From Clostridiales bacterium UBA1742 (GTDB taxonomy: Bacteria > Bacillota > Clostridia > TANB77 > CAG-508): a stretch of DNA of 44,891 nt. The DNA is taken from positions 1 to 44,891 of the forward strand of contig DCHW01000043.1 of NCBI GenBank assembly GCA_002314935.1, given 5' to 3'. This document shows, piece after piece, positions 1 through 9,708 of this stretch. Position 1 is the stretch's first letter. Each line of letters starts with the position of its first letter. Under the pieces are notes generated by a model. That model saw nothing but the letters and a program-made list of their open reading frames with translations. It was not told the origin of the DNA and did no database searches. Position numbers and translations under genes: made by a program.

Positions 1-53
1 TCTATTTTAAACCTATATTTTATAATATTTATAAAAAAGTTTCATCACAATAA

Positions 54-812
54 TTATTTGTTGATTTTTTTAGCAACAACAGCAAGTCTTCCATCAGTTG
101 TATGATATGAACAAGTTGATAATGTCATTAATTGATCTCCATATTTAGCTGTTTTTCCAGTGTCATATAAACTGGCTTTTTTACTATTATTAACATAGTT
201 TTCAAATTCGGATTGATTTTTTGCATTTATAAAATAATAATATCTAAAAACGTTTTTTTCTGATTTATAATATACTCTAGATAAAAATACTGCTATTATT
301 TCATATTCACAATCCTCATCAACTGTCGTAAATTTAAATGTTGGATGTTCTAAATAAAAACTTTCTTCTTTAAATTTTTCTAAATCATTAAACATATTTC
401 CATTTAAATTGTTATGACCATATATTAATAAATTAGAACTTGGTATTGTCCAGTCATATTCTGTATCTAGAAAAAGTGAACCATCTTTAGAATATTCTTT
501 TTTATATGTATGGGTCATATAATATTCATTATCTGTACATTGTAACACAGGATAATTTATATTTGTTCCTTCTATTTCAAGCCAACCAACAATATCACCA
601 TTTTCCTCTTTTAATTTTTTCACTTCTTCTATTCTTTTAGGTGATTCCTCAGGTATTTCTATATCTATAATCGATGTATCTTGTACTATATTTTCTTCTT
701 TATTAAACGCACCTTTTATATACATTATTCCTAAAATTGAGCTTACAAGTATTATATCAAATATTATAATTATAATTGCAATTTTTAATTTTGATTTATT
801 GTTTTTTAACAT
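54..812 (-). CDS. srtB: Class B sortase
   Basis: Membrane-anchored cysteine transpeptidase that would attach surface proteins to the cell wall. Residues about 10-35 form an N-terminal membrane segment. The catalytic His lies in LLIYGHNN, the Cys in TLSTCSYHT and the Arg in DGRLAVVAKK, in class B order. The start is placed at the ATG at 812 (MLKNNKSK) because it has an AGGGGA ribosome binding site; an in-frame ATG at 842 sits inside a perfect palindrome without a Shine-Dalgarno sequence. This gives 252 residues, normal for the class. The next gene upstream encodes a protein ending in a TPKTG sorting signal, a natural substrate. Family is clear; the substrate link rests on adjacency. Confidence 0.93.
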   Translation of the reverse strand: MLKNNKSKLKIAIIIIIFDIILVSSILGIMYIKGAFNKEENIVQDTSIIDIEIPEESPKRIEEVKKLKEENGDIVGWLEIEGTNINYPVLQCTDNEYYMTHTYKKEYSKDGSLFLDTEYDWTIPSSNLLIYGHNNLNGNMFNDLEKFKEESFYLEHPTFKFTTVDEDCEYEIIAVFLSRVYYKSEKNVFRYYYFINAKNQSEFENYVNNSKKASLYDTGKTAKYGDQLMTLSTCSYHTTDGRLAVVAKKINK

Positions 813-828
813 TTTTTCCCCTGTTTTA

Positions 829-854
829 AATAGGGTTGGCATGCCAACCCTATT
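829..854. repeat. 26-bp perfect palindrome between sortase and substrate genes
   Basis: Perfect inverted repeat with no loop, centred on GGTTGGCATGCCAACC. It lies between the sortase and substrate genes and resembles REP-type palindromes or an intercistronic hairpin. There is no U-run, so it is not a canonical terminator. Confidence 0.7.
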
Positions 855-865
855 GTTCTATAATC

Positions 866-2092
866 TTATTTGCTTTTCTTTATTAAAACTATTGTTCCTG
901 TTACCATTGCTACCGCAAACAAAACTATTCCTGTATAATTAATATTTTCAATTCCAGTTTTTGGTGTTTTATCTTTTTCTTCTTGTTTTTCTTCTTGCTT
1001 TTCTTCCTTATATTCTACATTTACTGTAACCTCTTCTTCAGGCATTTCAAATGTATAATATACATCGTTTTCTTCTTCACCTTTAGTTACTTCTATATTA
1101 TTTGTGCCTTTTACTGTTACATTTATTATTTTTTCATTTACAGGTAATATAAAAAGAGTTCTTCCTGGCATTGAATATCCAGTTTCTCCAAATTCAGAAT
1201 CTACTACCCATACATCTTCTGAATTAAAATTAATTTTATAACCTGCAACAAGATTTACATTAATTGAAGTTGCATCTTCTATTATATCCTCTATAAAATA
1301 ACAATCACATCCATCTCCATCTTCAATTTCCCAAGGAATTGGAGCCACACCATCAAATAAAGCACAACCAATTCCATTTTTATTTATTACACCAATATTT
1401 ATATCTTTTGATGTAGTTTTTATATAATCTAAATCATATGCCAATCTTTCACCTTTTATTATTGGTTGATGATTGTTCATTCTGTTTTCTAAATCATCAA
1501 AATCCAAATCAACCTCTGGTATTAAATCTATTTTATTTGTTGTTAAATTTATTTCATTAACTACCCAAGATTTAACAGTAGGTTCATCCAAACTTCCTAT
1601 TTCATACCTTCCTCCAGTTGTTGAATTTCCATAATTTCCATTAAAAAAAGAAATTTCAAATGCCTTTCCTGAATAATATGTTCCTTCATCTTTCAAATAA
1701 TAAATTAAATCACCTTTATTTAATATATCTCCTTCATTTATTTTAGATAAATCCTTGTAATTTGTTGGAACGAAATCTATCATAATTACTGTTTCATTAG
1801 TCTTTATATATGAAATTTTCCAAGTTGTTATTTCTGTATCAAAAATATCAGTATCCGCTCCTATTTCATATTCTCCACTTGCAAGTCCACCAATATTTCC
1901 AAGATATGCACTAACTTCATAATGCTTTCCAGCAATTTCTGGTAAGTTTATTTTATCTCCTTTATTAAAAATATCTCCAGCAGTCAAATTTGAAAAATCT
2001 TTTGTTTCAGCTGCTTGTACCTGTTTTGACATAAATGCTATCATCATTATTGCAATAACAAATATTACCATTAAAAATGTTTTTTTCTTCAT
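866..2092 (-). CDS. Secreted, sortase-anchored surface protein
   Basis: 408-residue surface protein. It has a signal peptide (MKKKTFLMVIFVIAIMM... ending near VQAAE), an acidic extracellular region with two related segments that each contain 'GDIFNKGDKI' or 'GDILNKGDLI', then a Lys/Glu-rich EEKQ repeat, a TPKTG sorting motif, a hydrophobic segment and the basic tail LIKKSK. Class B sortases of some clostridia, such as C. difficile, recognise S/P-P-x-T-G rather than NPQTN, and TPKTG is close to that. The neighbouring sortase is therefore the probable anchor enzyme. I do not recognise the extracellular domain. Two CGG trinucleotides occur in its coding strand, both out of frame. Confidence 0.85.
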   Translation of the reverse strand: MKKKTFLMVIFVIAIMMIAFMSKQVQAAETKDFSNLTAGDIFNKGDKINLPEIAGKHYEVSAYLGNIGGLASGEYEIGADTDIFDTEITTWKISYIKTNETVIMIDFVPTNYKDLSKINEGDILNKGDLIYYLKDEGTYYSGKAFEISFFNGNYGNSTTGGRYEIGSLDEPTVKSWVVNEINLTTNKIDLIPEVDLDFDDLENRMNNHQPIIKGERLAYDLDYIKTTSKDINIGVINKNGIGCALFDGVAPIPWEIEDGDGCDCYFIEDIIEDATSINVNLVAGYKINFNSEDVWVVDSEFGETGYSMPGRTLFILPVNEKIINVTVKGTNNIEVTKGEEENDVYYTFEMPEEEVTVNVEYKEEKQEEKQEEKDKTPKTGIENINYTGIVLFAVAMVTGTIVLIKKSK

Positions 2093-2219
2093 TTTTTTAC
2101 CCCTTTATAATATATTTATGGTATTAAAAAACACCATATTTAAATATTTTTTGTATACGCAAAAAAATACATAAATATAGTGTTTACATTTATTTCTTTT
2201 TATATTTATTAAATTTACT

Positions 2220-2236
2220 TGTGTGTGTGTGTGTGT
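2220..2236. repeat. TG dinucleotide microsatellite
   Basis: Eight uninterrupted TG units in the gap upstream of the surface-protein gene. Such tracts can vary in length by slippage. It is about 130 bp from the start codon, so an effect on expression is possible but unshown. Confidence 0.8.
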
Positions 2237-2291
2237 TACAGCCCCAGGAGTTTTAGCTATCATTTGTTTCATCTCCATTTTCTTTTGTTTT

Positions 2292-2321
2292 ATTTTGGTG
2301 GACGATAATGTCCACCAAAAT
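2292..2321. repeat. Perfect 12-bp stem-loop
   Basis: ATTTTGGTGGAC and its exact complement are separated by a 6-nt loop (GATAAT). It lies downstream of the frr operon. A following U-run is weak on the minus strand, so it may be a REP-like palindrome rather than a terminator. Confidence 0.6.
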
Positions 2322-2376
2322 TTTATATTTATAATTTATCATATTAATTTATTAGTGTCAATCAATTTTTAAGTTT

Positions 2377-2502
2377 TTATTTTTTCTTACTTTCTTCACG
2401 TCTTTCTTTTTTTCTTCTTTCAGTTTCAACAGGAATATTCTCTTTTCTACGACTATCTTTTCTTCTATCTTCAAATATTGAACCTAATTTATCTAATATC
2501 AT
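2377..2502 (-). CDS. Small basic protein of unknown function (41 aa)
   Basis: Short ORF with a strong GGAGGG ribosome binding site 5 nt before its ATG. It encodes MILDKLGSIFEDRRKDSRRK followed by another Lys/Arg/Glu-rich stretch ending in REESKKK. The highly charged helical composition suggests a nucleic-acid or ribosome-binding microprotein, but I do not recognise it. It lies 37 nt downstream of frr on the same strand, so it could be co-transcribed. Confidence 0.5.
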   Translation of the reverse strand: MILDKLGSIFEDRRKDSRRKENIPVETERRKKERREESKKK

Positions 2503-2539
2503 ATTATCCCTCCATTTATTATGATTTTGTTATTTTTAT

Positions 2540-3088
2540 TTAAACACTCATTACTTCTTTTTCTTTTCCAGCTAATATTACATCTATTTCTGCAACTTTT
2601 TTATCTGTAAGTTTTTGTATTTTATCTTCTGTTGTTTTTAATTCATCCTCTGTCATTTGATTATCTTTTTGCATTTTTTTAGCCTCATCCATAGCATCTC
2701 TTCTAATTGATCTAATTGCTACTTTAGATTCTTCTGCAGTTTTCTTTATGTCTTTAACAATTTCTTTTCTTCTTTCTTCATTTAATTCTGGGAAAGCTAA
2801 TCTTATAACCTTTCCATCATTATTTGGATTAATTCCAATTTCAGCTTTTAAAATTTCTTTTTCAATTTCTTTTAATAAACTTGCATCCCATGGTTGAATA
2901 ACTATTAATCTTGCTTCTGGAACAGATATTCCAGCAACTTGATTTATTGGTGTTGGTGTTCCATAATAATTAACTGTTATTTTATTTAATATTGCTGGAT
3001 TAGCTCTTCCAGCTCTTACTTCTGCAAAATTTTCTTGTAAAACACTTATTGTTTTATCCATTCTTTCTTCTATATGTGATAATTCCAT
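2540..3088 (-). CDS. frr: Ribosome recycling factor
   Basis: Splits post-termination ribosomes together with EF-G. The 182-residue protein has the typical VRAGRANPAIL segment, the tRNA-mimic three-helix bundle and the hinge region around YYGTPTPINQVA. It lies directly after pyrH, the conserved bacterial arrangement; rpsB and tsf are not upstream here. It has no in-frame CGG. Confidence 0.98.
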   Translation of the reverse strand: MELSHIEERMDKTISVLQENFAEVRAGRANPAILNKITVNYYGTPTPINQVAGISVPEARLIVIQPWDASLLKEIEKEILKAEIGINPNNDGKVIRLAFPELNEERRKEIVKDIKKTAEESKVAIRSIRRDAMDEAKKMQKDNQMTEDELKTTEDKIQKLTDKKVAEIDVILAGKEKEVMSV

Positions 3089-3109
3089 AATTTAATCTCT
3101 CCTTAAAAA

Positions 3110-3814
3110 TTATTTTACTAATGTTCCTATTTTTTCACCTTTAATTATTTTTACAATATTATCTGGCTCATCTATTCCAAATACAACTAATGGTATATTG
3201 TTATCTTTACAAAGCGATGTTGCTGTTGAATCCATTACTTTTAAATTTTGATTTAAAATATCTAAATATGTTATTTCATCATATTTTACAGCATTTTTAT
3301 CTTCTTTTGGATCTGCTGAATATACACCATCTATTGTTTTAGCAAGTAAAATTACCTCTGCATCAATTTCAGCTGCTCTAAGCGCTGCTCCTGTATCAGT
3401 TGAAAAATATGGGTTTCCTGTTCCACAAGCAAATATAACAACTCTTCCATTTTCTAGGTGTTTTATTGCTTTTCTCTTAATAAATGGCTCTGCAATTTCT
3501 CTCATTTCTATTGCTGTTTGAACTCTTGTAAAAACACCTCTTGCTTCCAATGCATCTTGTAAAGCTAATGAATTTATTGTTGTTGCAAGCATTCCCATGT
3601 AATCAGAAGTTGTTCTTTCCATTTGATGTCCATATCTTCCTCTCCAAAAGTTTCCTCCACCAACAACTATTCCTACTTGAACTCCCATATCTACAATTTC
3701 TTTTACTTTATCACAAATTTTTCCAAGCGTTTCTGCATCAACTCCATTACCTTTTGCTCCAGATAATGCTTCTCCACTAAGTTTTAGTAGTATTCTTTTA
3801 TATGATATATCCAT
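3110..3814 (-). CDS. pyrH: UMP kinase
   Basis: Phosphorylates UMP to UDP in pyrimidine nucleotide synthesis. The 234-residue amino-acid-kinase fold shows the start RILLKLSGEAL, the phosphate loop GVQVGIVVGGGNFWRG and the nucleotide region ACGTGNPYFSTDTGAALRA. It is the first gene of a pyrH-frr unit with its own promoter just upstream. No frame disruptions or in-frame CGG. Confidence 0.98.
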   Translation of the reverse strand: MDISYKRILLKLSGEALSGAKGNGVDAETLGKICDKVKEIVDMGVQVGIVVGGGNFWRGRYGHQMERTTSDYMGMLATTINSLALQDALEARGVFTRVQTAIEMREIAEPFIKRKAIKHLENGRVVIFACGTGNPYFSTDTGAALRAAEIDAEVILLAKTIDGVYSADPKEDKNAVKYDEITYLDILNQNLKVMDSTATSLCKDNNIPLVVFGIDEPDNIVKIIKGEKIGTLVK

Positions 3815-3855
3815 TTTTGGCTCCTTTCCAAATGGTTATTAATTAAATTAAAGGT

Positions 3856-3885
3856 ATTTTATCATAAAATATATTTATAAATCAA
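3856..3885 (-). promoter_or_regulatory. Housekeeping-type promoter of pyrH-frr
   Basis: On the minus strand a TTGATT -35 and a TAAAAT -10 are separated by 18 bp, about 40 bp before the pyrH start. Confidence 0.55.
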
Positions 3886-3904
3886 TAACTAATTTAAATA
3901 TTAT

Positions 3905-3935
3905 AAAAATCCGATAATTAATTTATCGGATTTTT
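3905..3935 (-). terminator. Intrinsic terminator, possibly bidirectional
   Basis: 13-bp perfect stem (AAAAATCCGATAA with its complement) around a TTAAT loop, A/T-flanked on both sides. It overlaps the stop codon of the membrane-anchored protein gene and separates it from pyrH. Confidence 0.85.
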
Positions 3936-4331
3936 TTCAATTTCTTCTGTTACCAATATTTTAGCAAAATTTGCATTCTTTTCGTTAAATTCTATTTCAA
4001 ATCTATTAGTTTCACCTACATTTAAATATTTTACTTCTTTATATAAAGATGATAGATATTTTTCATCTTCATATAAATCTATTCTTAAATAAATATTTTC
4101 TATAAGTTTATCGGTTTTATTTGTTATTTTTAAATTTATATGTCCTTTTAAATTTGTATTTTCAGCTTCCTCTATTTCAAATTGAATTCTGTCATCAGGT
4201 ATTATGGTATAATTAAATCCTTTAGAAGATATATTTATTGTACTCATTCTCCAATTTGTTAATACAGTTACAAGTATGTATATTACCACTAACAATAAAA
4301 CATATCGAAAATATTTTTTTATTTTTTCCAT
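3918..4331 (-). CDS. Membrane-anchored extracytoplasmic protein (FxLYD-like)
   Basis: 137 residues: an N-terminal membrane anchor (KKYFRYVLLLVVIYILVTVL) and an extracytoplasmic beta-rich domain with the pattern '...LKGHINLKITNKTDKLIENIYLRIDLYED...'. This resembles FxLYD-type domains that describe tethered beta sandwiches of unknown function. It has its own promoter and ends in a terminator, so it is probably monocistronic. Confidence 0.75.
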   Translation of the reverse strand: MEKIKKYFRYVLLLVVIYILVTVLTNWRMSTINISSKGFNYTIIPDDRIQFEIEEAENTNLKGHINLKITNKTDKLIENIYLRIDLYEDEKYLSSLYKEVKYLNVGETNRFEIEFNEKNANFAKILVTEEIEKNPIN

Positions 4332-4361
4332 ATTTTTTCTCCTATTTAAATTTACATAAAT

Positions 4362-4390
4362 ATTATACTATAATTTCATTTTTTTGTAAA
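4362..4390 (-). promoter_or_regulatory. Promoter of the membrane-anchored protein gene
   Basis: TTTACA -35 and TATAAT -10 on the minus strand with an ideal 17-bp spacer, 31 bp before the ATG at 4331 and between that gene and the end of addA. Confidence 0.65.
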
Positions 4391-4405
4391 TAATGTAATG
4401 TTTAT

Positions 4406-7400
4406 TTATATTTTTAATTCTTTATTTAAATATATAGAATAAATATATGCTTCATTTACTTTTTGATTTAAAGATTTTTCAATTGCACTTTTATATAACT
4501 CTAATTGTTTTTTATATTTTGTTATTAAAACTTCTTCATTTTCTTCTACAAAATCCGTTTTATAATCTACCAAAACAATATTTCCATTTTCTTCTATAAA
4601 ATACAAATCTATTATTCCTTGAACCAAAATTTTTTCATTTTTATCAGCATCAGCTTCTACATTAATATAAAAAGGTTGCTCTTTATATATATATATTGCA
4701 TTAGATACTCTTTTAAATAACTTTGATTTCGTAAAATTTAAAATTTTATTTTTATCAATATTATTAGCATCATCTTTTTTTATTATTTTTTTGCTTACCA
4801 ATTCTTCAATTAAAGCTTCAATTTTATTTAAATCATATTCTTCTTTAAAATTAATCTTTTGCAACACTAAATGCAACAAAGTTCCTTTTTCTGCCCCTGT
4901 TATTTTTTGACTTGCTATAAATTTAGGCTTTGAATTTATTTCCATGCATTCCTGTATCTTATGTGATAATTTGCTAACAGATGTTTTTCCTTCAATATTT
5001 GTAATGCTTTCATAAGGATATTTCCAATTTAATATTTCATCAATTTCTTTATTTCTTACCAATGTTTTATTTGATAAAACTTCACTGTTTTTTATCTGTT
5101 CTTTAATATTTTTTATTTGACTTTTATTATGAACAATTACTTTTAAAAGATTATTATTATCTTTAATTCCTATCATTTCTAACCAATCTAAATATGACTT
5201 TCCTTTTGCAACAATGGATTTATTTATTGTTGTATCTGAATCAATATTATCAAATTTCCATTGCATAGATTTTTCATAATCTTTTTCAATTCCAGTTATT
5301 ATTAATTTTTCCTTTGCTCTTGTTAAAGCAACATATAATATTCTCATTTCTTCAGATAATGTTTCATTTTTAATTTTAATTTTTATCGCTTCTCTTGCTA
5401 ATGTTGAATATTCAATTTTTCTATCATAATTTATAACTTTAGGTCCAAAACCTATATCTTGATGTAATAAAATATTTTGATTTAAATCTTGCATATTAAA
5501 TTGTTTTCCAGTACCACTTAAAAATACTATTGGAAATTCCAATCCTTTACTTTTATGAATACTCATTATTTTTACTACATTTTCATTTTCTCCAATTAAT
5601 TTAGCAGATGATGTATCTCCAGAAGATTTTTTTATTCTTTCTATATAGTTTATAAAGTTATATAACCCCTTAAAGCTAGCTTTTTCATAATCTTTTGCTT
5701 TTTCAAATAATAATTTCAAATTTGCAATTTTTAAATCTCCATTTGGCATACTATTTACAAAATCATAAAATCCAGTTGACTGATACAAATACCAAATAAA
5801 TTCATCTAATGCTAAAAATTCTTCCTTTTGTTGCCATTCATTTAATTTATCAAAAAAGCAATTAATTTTTTTTACTAATAAATTTTTTGCCTCTTTTTTA
5901 TAATTAGAAATTGCATCAAAAAAACTTCCACTTTTATTTTCTAATCTAATTTCTAACAATTCATTGTCACTAAATTCAAAAATTGATCTTAGAACTGTTA
6001 CCAAAGGTATATCAGAATTTGGATTATCAATTATTTTTAATAATGCTATTATTGTTTCAATTTCATCACTATCAAAATAACTTTGACTAACATCATTAAA
6101 TACAGGTATTTCTAAATTGTTTAATTCTTTTTCATAAATTGATGCTATGTTTGAAGTAGTTCTTAATAAAATTGCAAAATCTTTATATGTAGCTTTTCTG
6201 TATCCTATTTTTTTATCATATATATAATAATTAGAATCAATAATTTCTTTCATCTTATTTGCAACAAATTTTGCTTCTATTTCGGTATTTTCTAATATTA
6301 TTTCATCTTCTGTATCTTCTTCGTTATTTTCCAAATTAATAATATGTAGTTCATTATCTCCAGCATAATTTTCAGATTCAAAAATAGGATACTCCATTCC
6401 TAAATTTAAATATTCTTTTTCAGTATAATCAATATCACCAAGTTTTTTTGTCATAATATTGCTAAATATATAATTTGTAATATTTAAAATATTTTCTCTA
6501 CTTCTAAAATTCTTGAACAACTGAATATTAGTATTGTCTATACATTCTTTATTATCATCTTTTGCTAAGCTATATGAATTATATTTTTCCAAAAATAGTT
6601 CTGGTCTTGCTTGTCTAAATTTATATATACTTTGTTTTACATCTCCAACCATAAACATATTTTTACCATTTGAAATTGTTTTTAAAATATATTCTTGAAC
6701 CAAATTACTATCTTGATATTCATCTATTGCAATTTCTACAAATTTTTTTTGATACTTTTTTGCTACATCAGTAGGAACATATTCTCCTGTTTCATTCTTT
6801 TTTACTAAAATATTTAACGCAAAATGTTCAATATCCGTAAAATCAATAATATTTTTATCTGTTTTATTTTGTTTATATTGCTTAATAAATTTAACAATTA
6901 TATTTCTTATACTTATTAGTACATCATATATTTCGCACATATCAGTATTTGCTTCTGTAGAATTGCATGTAAAAATTTTTGTTTTATATGTCTTTAAATT
7001 TTCCGTTATATTATTTTTAACATTTTTTACTTTTTCTTTAATTTCACTATCTATATTTCTTATTTGTGGAAGTGATGATAAGCTTGTGCTTTGTAATTTT
7101 GTATATATTTCATCAAATGTATATTCTTCATTTACAAATATTTGTAAAGTGTTTATATATTCATCTATTTTTAAAACATACCTATTTAAATCAGAATCTT
7201 CATATAATTCTTTTTTTAATATCTTTAAAACATTAATTTCATTATTTATCTCATCTCTAAAATTTTGAAGTAATGTTTGTCCCCATATATTATTTGAAAA
7301 ATCTTCTTCAATTTTATTTTTTAAATTAAATTTTTCTATATTTGTGTCAATCCATTCAATAAGAAAAGGTGCACTTCCGTGAAAAGTTATAAATTTGCAT

Positions 7401-7920
7401 TATTAAATTTTTTAACTCTTCATCATCTCTATATCCTCCATACATATTTACTAAATTTAAAAAATCAGTATCTTCTTTTTCGTATAATTCTTCAAATACT
7501 TCTTCTAAAGTTTCTTGTTTTAATATTTCAATTTCTGATGTGTCTCCTATTCTAAAATTAGGAGATATTCCAATTTCAAAAAAATTATTTTTTATAATTT
7601 CCAAACAAAATGAATGTATTGTTGAAATATTAGCTTTGTTTAGCAATGTAATTTGCTTTTGAATTCTAATATCATTAGGATTTTCGTCAATTTTTTTATA
7701 TAAAGCATCTAAAATTCTTTCTCTCATTTCAGAAGCTGCTGCATTAGTAAAAGTAACTATTAATATTTTATCAATATCAATGTTATCATTAATAATTTTA
7801 TTAATAATTCTTTCTACAAGTACTGTTGTTTTTCCACTACCGAGCTGCTGCCGCAACTAATATATTATTTCCTTTTTTATTTATTGCTTGTAATTGTTCA
7901 GTTGTCCAATTAGTTGCCAT
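4406..7920 (-). CDS. addA: ATP-dependent helicase/nuclease subunit A, requires two CGGN recodings
   Basis: DNA helicase-nuclease subunit of the AddAB recombinational repair complex. Reading starts at ATG 7920 (MATNWTTEQLQAINKKG, AGGGAGG site). The coding sequence passes through CGGT at 7839-7842 and CGGA at 7376-7379; counting each as one codon gives exactly 1,170 residues, the family length. The first site supplies Gly27 in the Walker A motif AAAGSGKTTVLVERI. The second is Gly181 in IYNFSGSAPFLIEW. Downstream are UvrD helicase motifs (VAIDEYQDSN, MFMVGDVKQSIYKFRQA, KSKGLEFPIVFLSG, EEMRILYVALTRAKEKL) and a C-terminal PDDEXK nuclease (VLVDYKTDF). In the standard code it would stop directly after the first CGG (CGG-TAG). 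addB is not in the window. Confidence 0.93.
7376..7379 (-). other. CGGA quadruplet recoding site 2 in addA (Gly181)
   Basis: The preceding codon is TCA; CGGA is followed by AGT GCA CCT. Normal reading gives FSRKCTFSY and then a stop. Four-base reading continues as FSGSAPFLIEWI and keeps 990 open triplets (including the stop) to the end of addA. The residue is not strictly conserved in AddA, so Gly is inferred from the other sites. Confidence 0.85.
7839..7842 (-). other. CGGT quadruplet recoding site 1 in addA (Gly27, Walker A)
   Basis: Preceded by GCT and followed by AGT GGA AAA. In the normal frame CGG is followed directly by TAG. Four-base decoding gives AAAGSGKT, the required ATP-binding loop, so glycine identity here is strongly supported. 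Confidence 0.93.
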
Positions 7921-7996
7921 ATTATTTCCTCCCTGAAATTATTTTATTAAATATTATCACATATTTGTATGATTTACTATATTTTTCTATATTATA

Positions 7997-8030
7997 AATT
8001 AAAAAAGATGCAAACGCATCTTTTTTAATT
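7997..8030 (-). terminator. Strong intrinsic terminator after glyS
   Basis: 15-bp perfect stem (AATTAAAAAAGATGC and its complement) with an AAAC loop, overlapping the glyS stop codon. Symmetric A/T flanks allow activity on both strands. Confidence 0.88.
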
Positions 8031-9413
8031 TTTTATTTTTTCGGCTAGCCAATTATCTAATTCGTCTATTTTAACTCTAACTTGTTCCATTGTATCTCTA
8101 TCCCTTATTGTTACTGAATTATCATTTTCTGTTTCAAAATCAACTGTAATGCAGAAAGGAGTTCCTATTTCGTCTTCTCTTCTATAACGTTTTCCAATGC
8201 TTCCAGCCTCATCATATTCACACATAAAGTTTTTAGATAACATATCATATACTTCTGTTGCTTTTTCAGACAATTTTTTAGAAAGTGGTAATATAGCTGC
8301 TTTATATGGAGCAATACTTGGATGTAAATGTAAAACAGTTCTTACATCCCCCTCAGCTATTTCTTCTTCATCATATGCATCACAAAGTACTGTTAAGAAA
8401 ATTCTATCTACACCAACAGCTGGTTCAACACAATATGGTACAAATTTTTCATTTGTTTCTGGATCTAAATATGTTAAATCAACTTTAGAAGCTTCCATAT
8501 GTCTTGATAAATCGTAATCTGTTCTATCAGCAATTCCCCAAAGTTCTCCCCAACCAAATGGAAATAAATATTCTATATCTGTTGTTCCCTTACTATAGAA
8601 ACAAAGTTCTTCTTTAGAGTGTTCTCTCATTCTTAAATTTTCTTCTTTTATTCCTATATTTATTAACCAATTTTTACAGAAGTTTTTCCAATATTCATAC
8701 CATTCTAAATCAGTTCCTGGTTTGCAAAAAAACTCTAATTCCATTTGTTCAAATTCTCTTGTTCTAAATATAAAGTTTCCAGGTGTTATTTCATTTCTAA
8801 AAGATCTTCCCATTTGTCCAATACCTAATGGTAACTTTCTTCTTGTTGTTCTTTGAACATTTTTAAAATTAATAAACATTCCTTGGGCAGTTTCTGGTCT
8901 TAAATAAACTTCTGATTTTGCATCTTCTGTAACACCCATAAAAGTTTTAAACATTAAATTAAATTTTCTTATATCAGTAAAATTTATTTTACCGCAATTA
9001 GGACATTCTATTTTATTTTCTTTTATATATTCAACTAATTGTTCATTTGTCCATCCATCTAATCCAGTTATATCTTTTCCGTTTTTAAATCCCCATTCTT
9101 CTATTAATTTATCAGCTCTATGTCTAGTTTTACATTCTTTACAATCTATAAGTGGATCACTAAATCCTCCAACATGACCAGTTGTAACCCAAACCTCAGG
9201 ATTCATTATAATAGCACAATCTACACCGACATTATATTTTGACTCCTTAATAAATTTTTTCCACCACATATCTTTTATGTTTTTTTTCATTTCTGATCCT
9301 ATTGGTCCATAATCCCATGAATTAGCAAGTCCACCATATATTTCTGAACCTGGATATATAAATCCTCTACTTTTACATAAATTTACTATTTTATCCATTG
9401 ATTTCTCAGTCAT
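8025..9413 (-). CDS. glyS: Glycyl-tRNA synthetase, single-chain type
   Basis: Charges tRNA-Gly. The 462-residue class II synthetase is of the dimeric eukaryote/archaea-like type, not the alpha2-beta2 form: FIYPGSEIYGGLANSWDYGP at the start, class II motif 2 region RNEITPGNFIFRTREFEQME, motif 3 region EPAVGVDRIFLTVL, and a C-terminal anticodon-binding domain. A zinc-type CKECKTRH/CPNCGK pair is present in the insertion. The ATG has a GGAGG site. No T-box leader was seen upstream. Three CGG trinucleotides occur, all out of frame; an Arg in GKRYRRED is CGT. If CGGN is read by a tRNA-Gly variant, this enzyme would presumably charge it. Confidence 0.97.
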   Translation of the reverse strand: MTEKSMDKIVNLCKSRGFIYPGSEIYGGLANSWDYGPIGSEMKKNIKDMWWKKFIKESKYNVGVDCAIIMNPEVWVTTGHVGGFSDPLIDCKECKTRHRADKLIEEWGFKNGKDITGLDGWTNEQLVEYIKENKIECPNCGKINFTDIRKFNLMFKTFMGVTEDAKSEVYLRPETAQGMFINFKNVQRTTRRKLPLGIGQMGRSFRNEITPGNFIFRTREFEQMELEFFCKPGTDLEWYEYWKNFCKNWLINIGIKEENLRMREHSKEELCFYSKGTTDIEYLFPFGWGELWGIADRTDYDLSRHMEASKVDLTYLDPETNEKFVPYCVEPAVGVDRIFLTVLCDAYDEEEIAEGDVRTVLHLHPSIAPYKAAILPLSKKLSEKATEVYDMLSKNFMCEYDEAGSIGKRYRREDEIGTPFCITVDFETENDNSVTIRDRDTMEQVRVKIDELDNWLAEKIKN

Positions 9414-9449
9414 CTTTTTTCCTCCACAATTTAATAATATAACGATAAT

Positions 9450-9478
9450 ACTTTATCAAAAAAATAATTAAAAGTCAA
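9450..9478 (-). promoter_or_regulatory. Probable glyS promoter
   Basis: TTGACT -35 and TAAAGT -10 on the minus strand separated by 17 bp, upstream of glyS. Confidence 0.5.
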
Positions 9479-9496
9479 TTGTTACAATTATGTTAC
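9478..9496. repeat. 19-bp direct repeat, copy 1
   Basis: ATTGTTACAATTATGTTAC, identical to the copy at 9856-9874. The two copies bracket about 360 bp that include the MITE-like element. Confidence 0.85.
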
Positions 9497-9551
9497 TGTA
9501 GTAAATTTATGATAATATCACCTTAGAACTTCCTAAGCAAATATTTCACCT

Positions 9552-9708
9552 TGTAGGGGCGATTTTAATCGCCCGTTTAAAAATATTTATCTGTTTGCCA
9601 ATTTATTTTACATTATTTTGTATATATTCCTTTATTTTTAAATATTCTTTTTCATTTCGTATAATGCATATTTTTTCAATATCTCGGGCGATTAAAATCG
9701 CCCCTACA
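9552..9708. mobile_element. MITE/REP-like element with 24-bp perfect terminal inverted repeats
   Basis: The 24-bp arm at 9552-9575 (beginning TGTAGGGGCG) recurs exactly inverted at 9685-9708. Each arm is itself nearly palindromic (GGGCGAT..ATCGCCC). The 109-bp interior is non-coding. The GC-rich arms stand out in this AT-rich genome and resemble dispersed GTAGGGGCG-type REP/MITE sequences. An outer imperfect inverted pair (TTTCACC near 9543-9550, GGTGAAA near 9793-9800) suggests a larger nested unit. Confidence 0.75.

Noticed and set aside
3541..3780. Plus-strand ORFs such as this one opposite pyrH, and others opposite glyS, rimO, NRPS and ABC-F
   Set aside because: They lie antisense to clear genes, have no ribosome sites and low-complexity Leu/Phe/Ser-rich products.
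9414..9550. T-box riboswitch before glyS
   Set aside because: No T-box sequence or antiterminator pairing found in the short leader.
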